64,000 nucleotides of DNA from Paramecium sonneborni (taxonomy: Eukaryota; Ciliophora; Oligohymenophorea; Peniculida; Parameciidae): the NCBI GenBank assembly GCA_905182985.1, contig CAJJDN010000017.1, forward strand, positions 750,877-814,876, in the 5' to 3' direction. The position numbers were made by a program, and so were the translations under genes. The notes under the pieces were generated by a model. The model ran no database searches, was not told the DNA's origin, and was given only the letters and a program-made list of their open reading frames with translations. Below are positions 1-10,912 of the stretch, piece after piece. How positions within the stretch are numbered: position 1 is the stretch's first letter; every line of letters starts with the position of its first letter.

Positions 1-257
1 TATTAGATTATCTAATTCTATAAAATGGTTATATATCAACAATTTTTTTATAGAAATGAATTAATATTCTCTCCTTATTTAATAATCTCATTATATCAAT
101 AGTAAATATAGTATATTCTTATGAAATTTTTAATTATGGGATGTTTTCTATCATTTCTATACTATTAGGAATAAAAAACAATAAAGAAAATTTGATAAAA
201 TTTGTATAAAAACTTTGATAAATAATATTTTTGATTTTATTAATAAATATTAATTAA

Positions 258-608
258 ATGCGTTTTAGAGTGATATTGATTGTTATGATGGTTTTAGTGT
301 ATGGCTATAATAAAAAGGATACTTGTCAGAATATCTAAAAATTTACATATGATGAATGGGATGCAAAATTAATGTGTCCAAATCCTTTAGCTCCAATTCT
401 AGAAAGTCAGAATATACCAAAAGCAAAATGCAACAGATTCAAACCTAATTTTGATTCCCCTAATAGAAGATTGAATGTTCAAGATGTTGAAGAGTTAAGA
501 TAGAAGATGAAATAAAAATAAGAAGGAAATCTTAAATTTGATCATGATTAACAATATAAGCAATTTAAAGAATAATAAAATAAAAAATAACAAAAGGATG
601 ATTTATGA
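258..608 (+). CDS. small secreted or ER-targeted protein, unknown function
   Basis: A 116-aa frame in the ciliate code with no introns, from the first ATG to TGA. The N-terminus has a basic residue followed by a hydrophobic stretch (residues 4-16, rich in V, I, L and M), which looks like a signal peptide. Three cysteines lie in the first 60 residues of the mature part. The C-terminal third is dominated by K, Q, E and D and should be helical or disordered. I recognise no family. The complete frame, plausible signal and TGA stop argue for a real gene; the role is unknown. Confidence 0.6.
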
Positions 609-611
609 TGT

Positions 612-968
612 AAATATATACTCCTATTATTGTAATTAATCAATATTCTTTTCTTTATTTCTTATTTTTTATTAAGTCTTTTACTTACATAATTATTAAG
701 TTTATTATTAACTTTTAAATACATTTTATTAATAACAATGTTTCTGATTTCTCTAAAATTTATTTATTGCAGATTAGATAATTAACTATTCATCAACTTC
801 TTTAATAATTATTGATTCAATGAATTATTATTTAATTATCAAATTGAACGGATAATAGGTATTATAGAATCTCTCATATTGTCTAATTGTTGTAGCAACA
901 TTTTAACTTTTACCAATTTGAATTTTCTACTATATATTTCTTTAACCATCAAATCTATAAATTATCAT
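612..968 (-). CDS. possible hypothetical protein, 3' end unresolved
   Basis: From an ATG at 968 a frame opens with a protein-like N-terminal half (for example TIRQYERFYNTYYPF near residue 30) and continues Q/K-rich. It does not meet a TGA before running antisense into the gene at 258-608, so the true end or an intron is not resolved. In AT-rich DNA with one stop codon such frames can arise by chance. Reported at low confidence. Confidence 0.25.
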
Positions 969-1247
969 AAAAAAATAATAAAAGTTTCTTTCTTGATTTA
1001 AACTAACAATCTGATAATTAAATCAAGTATTTATAATATTTAATCTAAATCTTATTTTAACTTATTTCTGTTAGATTTAATATTTACCAATCTTCTTATA
1101 ATGTCAAAATATTATCAACATAAAAGAGAACATTATAGAATAATCAATATTCATGGGAATTTAACAATAATTTACAAGATAAATTTAAAATTAGAATTTA
1201 AACAAATTTGTATATAATTATCTTACATATTAAAATAAGGAAAATAA

Positions 1248-2538
1248 TCAAAAAATTCTAGCTTTTATTTTTTTATCAATCAATCCCTTAACTGCATTAC
1301 TATCATAAAACTTTTCTGCAAATGAGGATTATTATGATTCAGTGTTTATATTCTTAGACATGTAAGATCTAATACTATTAAAATATACTTATTAAAAGAT
1401 GTTCTATATTATCCTTCAAAACTTTGTTTAGTACTAAATAATCTTGGACTAACAGGTCTAATCAATTTTGATGGAACTGAATAATGAGATTAATAAAAAT
1501 GTTATGAAGTTGTTTCCTTTATTAAAGATTAGGCATTCTCATAAAAGGGACCTCTAGATGCATAAATAAAAATACAATTTTATATGTTTTTGTAATTCGA
1601 CTTTATCAGTTTTAATTTATTTAAAGTTTTTTGAATAATTAGTTTCAGCAATAAAAGGTAAAGTTGATTGTTATTTAGGGGATAGTTATTAAGTTATTTT
1701 ACCAGGGTATTAACCCTTCCAATTCATAAAATTTGAATTATATGTAGATAAAAATGTTGATTGATTTAAATTGGGATTGTACTCTGGCTTAAAACTATCA
1801 ACTTTCTCTGTAGTTTAAGGTACAAATTATTGCTAAAATATAAGAATTAGAAAATAATACATTATAAACACTCTTTTTTTGTAGATAGGCCAAATTTGGA
1901 GCATAATATTATTCATATGCTTTAGATTAATTCAATAATGGTTAATCAGGGTTATGTTTTGATCCTGAATAATCTCTTGAATATTAAGATGTTTATTTTT
2001 TTGGTTAATAATATTTTATTTCATTCAAATTAATATTCTTGTTTTGCTAATCTTGTTATGTTAATTCTAATTTACACAAGCAAACTTTAAGTAACCCTTA
2101 AAAATATTCTGAATTATTATTAACAACTTCTTCTATAGTTTAATTTTATTCAACTAAATCTTTCCAAATTTCATGTTCAATTGGGAATATTTCAATCACT
2201 GCTTAATATAAAGTTTTGTTATTATTATCAACACTTTATTAGTCAGATGAGTTTATTAATGGAAATTATATTGCATTCATTTTTTTATCTTCTAAAATAG
2301 AGTTATTAAGAGAAAGCAATAATTAATTTTCTTATGGAAAATATGACTATTTTACATCATAATGATCATCTCTATTAATTAAGGTATTTTTTAGTTTCAA
2401 TACCTTTCTTTTTAATGGAGATTAATTTCTTGATAATTCTTTTGAACTCATCTATTTATTTGTAGATAATGATGAATTATTGGTTCTTGTAAAGTCGTTA
2501 TTTTACAGTATTCGTTTAACTTCATCACTAATAATCAT
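1248..2538 (-). CDS. Asn/Gln/Ser-rich hypothetical protein, three introns
   Basis: Splicing three introns (1833-1860, 28 nt; 1554-1575, 22 nt; 1369-1388, 20 nt), all GTA...TAG, gives an uninterrupted 406-aa protein. The frame is correct across every junction and the coding length divides by three. The sequence is rich in N, Q, S and K and probably largely disordered. A short more ordered patch lies near residues 105-155 (FPIEHEIWKDL, LLKVCLCKLEL). No signal peptide or membrane span. I do not recognise a family. The gene is divergent from the RhoGEF gene starting at 2751, about 210 bp away, so the two may share a promoter region. Confidence 0.75.
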
Positions 2539-2750
2539 TATTTTTTATAAAAGCAATATATATTTATTTATATAATTTATTTATATCTATAATATAATTG
2601 TATCATATTAAATACATCTAAATAACATTATATATATGTTAAGCTAGATATTTAAAATTATTATTAACTTAGTCAAAAAGTTTTTTTAATATTATTTTTA
2701 TTTGGATGAAAAATAAATATGGATAAGTGTAACTTAATAACAAGCAAATT

Positions 2751-5569
2751 ATGAAAGTCGGAGGAAGAGGTGCTCTTGATAACACTGGCAATAAAACAAA
2801 AAAGAAAGAATTCTAAATTCAGCTAATAGATTAGCCATCCTAAAATAAAAATTAATTGGCATAAACTAATTTATAGAAGAAGAAAGAGATTGCAGCAAAA
2901 AAGATATATAGATTTTTGTATAAAATTTATAAATAGTATTATTTGTTTAATATTTTGTTTATAGAAAAGAAAAATAACATAGATATAGAAAATTTATTAT
3001 TGACGAGCTTATAAATACAGAAAGAAATTATGTTCATGATTTAAAAATTCTGATAGTCATATAAAGTTAAGTAAGACAATGGTTAAATAAACAATAAATT
3101 GAAATGATATTTAATAATCTACAATAATTGTATGATTTGAATAGCCCTTTTCTTTAAGATTTAGAAGGATTTCTTCCATATAAGAGATACAAATTATTAG
3201 GTCCAATAATTAAAGGATTGGCCCCATTTTTTAAAGTTTATTTTACATATTATGAGGGATTTAATAAAGCAATGACAACCCTTAAATAATGTATTAATGA
3301 AAAAGAAGATTTTAGAAAATATCTTAAAAATATGTCTCAAATAAAGGATTATAATAATTAAGATATTGAGAGTTTTTTGATTAAACCAGTTTAAAGAATT
3401 CCTAAATATAATTTACTCTTATTGGATCTCTTAAAACACACTGATAAAATTCATCCAGATTATAAAAATTTATCTGAATGTTTGGAATTATTTAAAAAAA
3501 TTAATGACGATAATAACTAAAATATGGATAGATTTTTATCAAGTAAACTATTTGATATAGATAAATGGTTTGGAACTAAACTCAACTAGAAATTAGTGAA
3601 TTCTAAAAGAAAATATATTACTGAACTCTTAACTTCGACTTTAGATTAGCATAATAAAGTTATTAATGTTACAGCTTTTATTCTAAGCGATTTAGTAATT
3701 ATTGGAGAGAGATAAGATAATCAATATTAATATGTTTAAAGTGTATTTTTAGATGAAAGAAGTGGATGTTTAGATGTTGAAAATCAATAACATCTCTAAA
3801 ATATTTATATTTTATAAGGAATTAATGGATAATCTATTACCTTCATTGAATAAACACCATAGGATAAAATTGAAAAAATGGCTAAGTTATAGAATATAAT
3901 TCAAGAATGTAAGGTATAATCTAAATATACATTTTAAAGACTAGCATCACGTTAAGGGTCTGAGGTAAACTTTTAATTAAACAAAATAAAAGTAACTGCT
4001 TTAGGTCTAGATGAAAGACAAGAAAATTTAAGTAGTTATAAAGTATATATAATTGAGGTTGGGATAGATGAAGTTTTTTAGAAATTATTTTTAAGGTTTA
4101 GTTAATGTATAAAGATTTAAGAATATATAAAAAAGAAATACCCAAAACATTAATTTCATTACTTAAAATAAAATACAACAATAAGTTTATTAAATGATTA
4201 AAAGGAAATTGAATCAAGAATGATTGCAATACCTCTTTTTGTTTAATCAATTCTTATTTCAGATATACCAAGATAGGATTTATAAATTTTAAAAGACCTT
4301 GGTTTGCCTGAAAATTTTTATGAATTGCCATCTAAAGCAAATGAGTTTAGAAATTAAAGAAATGGCCCTTAAAAAGGTCCTGATAGATTTAGTTATGTTT
4401 CTCCTACTAGAACTCTAATTAAAACAGTAGATTATGGAAATGATTCACAATCTTTTTAAAATAATTAATGTAATAGAAGATTATTAAGCGCATCTTCTTT
4501 AATAAGTAGAAATATTACATTAGTGGAAGAAAAGAAAAATAAAAAAGAAAAGGATACAATTTAAATAATTGTTAATCATGCAATCCCTCAAGAAAAACCA
4601 TGGGAATTTAATATATAAAATAATACTAAAGTTTTACATGTATTAGATTAGATTTAAAAGATATTGTAATTAAAAGAGATTTATGATTTTAAATTATACA
4701 TATTTGATAATAAATCTAGAGTGAAAATATTGCAAAATGATGAAAATATCTGTGATTTATTTGGAGATAGTTTTATTTTTGCTAAAAAAAAAAAAGAGCT
4801 TTGGTTTAAAAAACTTTTATATTAAGATTTGGATAATGAGAAAAGCCTACTATAATCTGATAATACTAGAATGAAACTTTTATATTACTAATTAGTAAGG
4901 GATATATAAATATCTACATTGCCATTTCCAACTCAAAATTAATATATAAAATTAGCTGCAATTCATTTGTATTTATAAAAATGCAATCTTTCATATGATG
5001 TTATTCAATAAATAATTCCAGCCACAATTTTATAACTTAAATAAAGAGAATATTGGAATTGTGTGGTAAACTAAGAATTTAAAGATTTTAAAAGTAGTAT
5101 GGATAATTAAAAATCTACGAAAGTCGAAATAAATGAGCCTTAAGAGATCGTTAAAGCTAAACAAAAGGGTTTATTTTCATCTTTCATCTAATCTACTTAA
5201 ACTCAATTCTCTAAAGTTGAAAATCTGGATAGTGATTAAAAAAACCCAATGATTTAATTTATTTCAGAATGTTTGAAAAATGATTTTTGCATATAATAAT
5301 TATTTCAAGTTGTTTGCAAAGAAGCATTATAATAGTTTGGTGAATAAAATTTAGTATTGGGTATTAGTTACCAAGGAATTAGACTATATAGTAGCTCTAA
5401 AGATAGAATATGGGAAAAAATTGATTAACCTTAATCTTTTAATGTATTTCCAGGATTTATTGAAATAGCATATAAAGGTAAAAAGTTTAAATTTGAAACA
5501 AATTAAGGATTCTAAATTCAATCTTTGTTTGATGAATATTAATCAATCAAATATTAGAATTAAGAATGA
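2751..5569 (+). CDS. RhoGEF with DH, PX-like and FERM-like domains
   Basis: A 929-aa protein after removal of one 29-nt intron (2936-2964); coding length divides by three. Residues about 75-265 are a Dbl homology domain: the CR1 motif (IIDELINTERNYVHDL) and the CR3 motif with KPVQRIPKYNLLLLDLL are clear. DH domains load GTP onto Rho-family GTPases. Residues about 395-515 resemble a PX domain, which binds phosphoinositides (RFSQCIKIQEYIKKKYP). From about 590 a ubiquitin-like lobe is followed by a helical lobe (YYQLVRDIQISTLPFPTQ, then KLAAIHLYLQ) and a C-terminal lobe, as in FERM or MyTH4-FERM modules. A PH-like segment probably lies between DH and PX. Likely a membrane-associated actin or trafficking regulator. 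DH is secure, FERM probable, PX tentative. Confidence 0.85.
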
Positions 5570-5642
5570 TATGTTATTTTGCATAACCTTATTATTTTAT
5601 TATAATATATAATTAATTTTTATGATCATATTGGATTAATAA

Positions 5643-7077
5643 ATGAAGGAAAACGAAAATATAGAAGATGAATCTGAAGATAAGTATGAAGTAAAAAGGG
5701 ATATATTAGATAATTATATGTACCTTTATTTCCTATGAGAAAGAAACCATCCATAGGATCTAATTAAATAAATTCTTAATCTACATCATAATCAACATAA
5801 ATGCTTACTTAGTTTAGAAGTCTGTAAAATTCTAATGAGAAAAGAGAATTGGAAGTAACAATAATTAAAGAACTTATGAAAGATAAACGATCAACTTAAT
5901 TCTATGCTGTGCAAGATAATTGGATTACATAATATAAATAATATTTATATCAAAATGGTCAAAGACCAGGTATTTTAGATAATAATAACTGTACTTAATA
6001 TATTATAGTAAATGAGGCCATCTGGATATTTTTTAAATAAGAATATTAAGCTCATCCAGATATAATTTGTAAATAAAAACATTCAAGAACTAATGATAAA
6101 AGATCGAAAACAGTTGAACCTATTGTAAATCCTTAATCTGTCTCTACTTCTTAATCAACTTATGAATTGCCACTTATTGGAATGAAAAATGATTCCTACT
6201 ATTGTTATATGCATTCAGGATTATAATCTTTATTAAGTATTGCAGATCTTAACTACTTTATTATTAAATATATTCAAAGAATTTCTAAATAATAAATCTT
6301 TGATAAAAGAAAGTTTAATACTCTTTCATTTACCAAAGCCTATTTTGATTTAATTGATTAAATCAAATCTAATACTTTTCCTATTAAAATTAATCCAATT
6401 AAAACATTTATAATTAATCAGTTTCATCCTAAAAATTAACATGATTGTCATGAATTCTTACTTTATTTGTTGGGGCATATAGAAGATGAAATTTTAAATT
6501 TTAATAAAGAAACTAAATCTACATATATAAATTTTATTGAGTAAATCTTTAAAGGTAGCAAACTTTATATTTAATAGGAAAAATTTAGACTACAATTCTA
6601 TGTCAACTGTGTAAAAATAAAGTCAAATAAATTGAACCATTTTTAACCTTATCATTAGCCATCTCTTAATCTAAAACTCTTGATTAATGTTTGGATGAAT
6701 TTTTAAAAGAAGAGACACTTCGAGATTACTAATGTGCAAAATGTTAATCATTGTGTATTAAGACCTTATAAGTTGTATCTATTCCATAAATACTTGTATT
6801 GCATTTAAAAAGATTCTAATTTATGCCATAATGTCATAAAAATAACAAAAATATAACATATCCTATTGATATTCTAAATTTTGCTAATCGAACATTTAGA
6901 CTTCGGGCAGTCATTGTGCACACTGGCAATTTATAATCGGGTCACTATTTTACTTTTGCTAAAAGATATCATTAATGGTTTTTATTTAATGATGAAACTG
7001 TCAAAGCAGCTACCAAAAAATAAGTGCTCCTGTAAGCAGCATATATCCTTTTCTACTAAATTAATGAAAATCCATGA
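5643..7077 (+). CDS. ubiquitin carboxyl-terminal hydrolase, USP family, with DUSP-like domain
   Basis: A 461-aa protein with two introns (5684-5709, 26 nt; 6555-6577, 23 nt). Removing them keeps frame and restores the zinc motif. Residues about 70-135 resemble a DUSP domain (DNWITQYKQYL, then GILDNNNC). The UCH domain follows: Cys box at GMKNDSYYCYMHSGLQSL with catalytic Cys179, the QHDCHEFLLYLLGHIEDE motif, a CxxC pair and a second CAKC pair (zinc ribbon), the VLHLKRFQ motif, and the His box with His418 (SGHYFTF) and a following ND pair. It removes ubiquitin from proteins. The Cys box lacks the usual GNT before the cysteine, having SYY instead, so the oxyanion-hole Asn is absent. Starts 74 bp after the RhoGEF stop. 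Confidence 0.92.
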
Positions 7078-7521
7078 TTATTGATTTTATATTTATATTT
7101 TTATCAATTGCAATTAATTAAAATATTTACTTTGAACATTTATTTTCTAGTCGTTTACATTATAATTAGGGTAAATCAACAAAAATTGATTAGAATTTTT
7201 TTATATTTTTTTATTGTTTTTAAATTGGTAATTTTATTAAAATAAATTCTTTAAATATAAGTAACAAATTTCAGATTAATCTATTATAAATAAAGAATAT
7301 ATTCACATTATAAACAAAATTCACATATTTATTATTTGAGAATGATAGATCAATCTAAATATCACAATAATATAAATTTCTTCTAATTATAAAATATATT
7401 TTCTTAAACTACATGTATTCATTTTATTCATCATTGTGGAAGGTGAAAACATGACAGCTCTTAATTCAATATTTATGTGAATCCAATTTGTTTTAATTAT
7501 TTTTTTCATAAAATAAAAATT

Positions 7522-7868
7522 ATTAATTTGTAAAAAAAAATAAAAAATCTTAACACTTTTTAATCTTTTATTGATTTTATATTTAAAATATTTAAATTTT
7601 ATCTCTAGCTATCATATATATATTTTTATGAATATTTTATATTCAAAATTTAAAAGTTGAATTTAAATTCATAATATTTTGAAATTTATAATTTAGAAAA
7701 TTTTAAATAAATTTGTATAATTATTTTTTTAATAAATAACAATATATTAATTTGTAAAATACATTAAGAATCTTTACATGTTTGTACTTTTATTAAATTT
7801 TTATTTGAAATATATAAATTTTATCTATAAATATAATATAATACTAATATTTTTTTGAATATTATATA
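7522..7868. repeat. degenerate AT-rich direct repeat running into a gap
   Basis: Two diverged copies with a period of about 224 bases, the first starting near 7522 and the second near 7746. They share a core beginning TTAATTTGTAAAA and ending ATAAATTTTATCT, with many substitutions between. The second copy runs into the run of Ns. The rest of 7078-7521 is AT-rich with no supportable gene. The repeat may explain why the assembly broke here. Confidence 0.45.
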
Positions 7869-8632
7869 NNNNNNNNNNNNNNNNNNNNNNNNNNNNNNNN
7901 NNNNNNNNNNNNNNNNNNNNNNNNNNNNNNNNNNNNNNNNNNNNNNNNNNNNNNNNNNNNNNNNNNNNNNNNNNNNNNNNNNNNNNNNNNNNNNNNNNNN
8001 NNNNNNNNNNNNNNNNNNNNNNNNNNNNNNNNNNNNNNNNNNNNNNNNNNNNNNNNNNNNNNNNNNNNNNNNNNNNNNNNNNNNNNNNNNNNNNNNNNNN
8101 NNNNNNNNNNNNNNNNNNNNNNNNNNNNNNNNNNNNNNNNNNNNNNNNNNNNNNNNNNNNNNNNNNNNNNNNNNNNNNNNNNNNNNNNNNNNNNNNNNNN
8201 NNNNNNNNNNNNNNNNNNNNNNNNNNNNNNNNNNNNNNNNNNNNNNNNNNNNNNNNNNNNNNNNNNNNNNNNNNNNNNNNNNNNNNNNNNNNNNNNNNNN
8301 NNNNNNNNNNNNNNNNNNNNNNNNNNNNNNNNNNNNNNNNNNNNNNNNNNNNNNNNNNNNNNNNNNNNNNNNNNNNNNNNNNNNNNNNNNNNNNNNNNNN
8401 NNNNNNNNNNNNNNNNNNNNNNNNNNNNNNNNNNNNNNNNNNNNNNNNNNNNNNNNNNNNNNNNNNNNNNNNNNNNNNNNNNNNNNNNNNNNNNNNNNNN
8501 NNNNNNNNNNNNNNNNNNNNNNNNNNNNNNNNNNNNNNNNNNNNNNNNNNNNNNNNNNNNNNNNNNNNNNNNNNNNNNNNNNNNNNNNNNNNNNNNNNNN
8601 NNNNNNNNNNNNNNNNNNNNNNNNNNNNNNNN
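7869..8632. other. assembly gap (764 Ns)
   Basis: Unknown bases. Nothing can be said about the content. Both flanks are AT-rich and lack genes. Confidence 0.99.
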
Positions 8633-8780
8633 ATTAATATTATAATTTATTTTATAATAAATAAAAAAGAAATTATTTCCAAATTAGCATTTTTCATTCT
8701 GAAGTTTGATTAAATTTATCAACATATTTCGAGAAGAGAATAATAATTCCAATTTTTTCCTTTAAAATTAGATTTACTAA

Positions 8781-9128
8781 ATGGCTATATTAATTGAAAA
8801 TACAATTTTTAAAAGAAAATTTTAATTTATCTTAAATTCAATAATTAAATTTAAAAATTATAGAATTCTAGGTAAATAGAATTATTATTTAGCAAATGCT
8901 TGGATAAAACATAAAATGTTAAAAATTTTGGATTAACTTTATGTAAGATTTAAAATTTATTTTCCCCAAACAAATTAATCTATTTCAATAAGAATAGGGA
9001 TAAAATATGAAGAAAAAGTTTTTTATTAATAATTTCGAACCCTTTGGAGTTTATAAATAAAACATCAAATTATTAGTAATTACAAAATAAAAAAATTATT
9101 CAATTATAAGAATTAAAAAATCAAATGA
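8781..9128 (+). CDS. possible short hypothetical protein
   Basis: An intronless frame of 115 codons ending in TGA. The translation is rich in I, K, F, N and Y, with no motif, signal or low-complexity run. It could be a small gene, a decayed fragment or chance. The remainder of 8633-9391 shows nothing else. Confidence 0.2.
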
Positions 9129-9391
9129 AGAATAAGTATTTAATATTAAAAGATTAATTTTTAAAGAGAAATGATTAGAAAAGTTATTAAACTGTTTTTC
9201 ATCAACTATTTTTTTTTTATTAAATAAATCTAACATGAAGTATATCATTTATTAGTAATAGATAACAGTTAAATATTGTAAAGAATAAAAATTATATAAA
9301 TGTAAAATAATACCATCCATGTTTACAAATTTTTAGGATTCATGAAGGAAAGTATTATGATTAAGAATAATGATAGTAATAATAAAAAATA

Positions 9392-10840
9392 ATGTATTAG
9401 AATTGTAATATTCCAGATCATGAGACGGATGTGGAATTTCTTTGTACAAATGAATATTGTAAAGATTTTAGAATATTTTGTTTCAAATGTTTGTAAAATG
9501 AGAAACACAGCACTCATATTAGAGATGTTTAGAAAATAAAGGATTATGGGAGAGAATAAATAAATAGAAATGACGAAGATTTAGTTTTAGAACTTGAGAA
9601 AATGATTGATCATATTAATTAAATATTTTTTACACTAAAAGAAGAATTGAAATGCGGTAATTAGATTAGTGAAGAAGAATTAAATGGATTAAATTTAATT
9701 CAATTAAATGATTTGATTTGTTCTAAGATTAAGTTTCGCAAAGAGAAACAATATTTAATACAAACAATATAAAAGAATGCAGATAGTTTGATAGAAACAA
9801 TTTATACAGGACTAAATGAGTTCTCATAAATATAATTTGATTGTCCAGGAAAGAAAGTAAAATAAGAGATGAAAACTTAGAAGTTTGATATGATTAATTC
9901 AATATAGGATGAATAAATAAACTCATTTATTTTTAATTAGGATGCTTCTATATTGGTAGGAGGGTATGAGTCAAGCAAAATATAAGTTTTTTAATTTAAG
10001 AAGGGTGAAATAAAATTAATTTAATAATTAAACTTACATAAGAAAAGCATATATTGTCAATATTTTATGAAAAAAACAAATGAATTTTTATCAGGTAGTT
10101 GTGATAAGAGTATTTCAATTTGTTATTAAAATAATAATTAAAAATGGGATTTGAAATAAAGATTAGAAGGACACTAAGGAGGAATCAATTGTATAGTAAT
10201 GAATAATGATGAAGATTTATTAATAACTAGTAGTGATGATATGTTAATAAAATTTTGGAGAAAAGAGAATGAATAATGGGAATGTTAATAAACAATTGGA
10301 GGACATTCTAGCTTTGTTAGTTGTATTAGTTTAAATGAAACAGGAAATTAATTGGTCTCATGTTCAAAGGACAATTAATTATTGATACATCAATATGATT
10401 AAATATAAAAGATGTGGATTCTAGGATAAACAATACGTATAAAATAATGGGGAAGACGATTATGTTTTATTAACGATATTATGATTGCTTTTTAACCTGA
10501 AAAAAAAGAATAAATGCATATTTATCATTTAGATAATGTTGAATAATTGTTTATAAAATCATAAGAAATTTTAGTAGGAGTAGGGAGTGAAAGAAAAAAG
10601 AATAGAAGTTGTTTTTGGTTTTTTCCTTAATAATATGTCTAATCTAAATAGATAATTTTAAATAAAAATGGATGTTGCGTTAATTTAATTAAAAAAGATT
10701 AAAATAATGACTTTGTTACTATATAATCTATAGATTTCTAAACTAAAGCTATATTTGGTAGAATGACAGATGATGGAGAATATTTAATAACATGGGATGA
10801 TAGGTCAGGTTCTATTTAGATCAGATAATATATAGAATGA
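9392..10840 (+). CDS. B-box-like zinc finger plus WD40 repeat protein
   Basis: An intronless 482-aa frame. The ATG at 9392 is preceded in frame by TGA, so it is the first usable start. Residues 4-45 hold a Cys/His cluster (CNIPDH, then CTNEYC, FCFKC, HSTH) matching a B-box-type zinc site. Residues about 50-190 are charged helix, probably coiled coil. From about 190 there are WD40-like repeats (SGSCDKSISIC, LEGHQGGINCIVMNNDEDLLI, SSDDMLIKFW, IGGHSSFVSC, SCSKDNQL) ending in a final strand (YLITWDDRSGSIQI). This layout is common in ciliates and suggests a protein-interaction scaffold; no specific partner can be inferred. The same N-terminal zinc motif recurs in the gene at 38153-39846. Confidence 0.88.
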
Positions 10841-10912
10841 GTCAATTTATATATTTAAATATTAAATATATAAAATTTAAATATCATTTAAAATTATTTA
10901 AGCTAAAAATTT

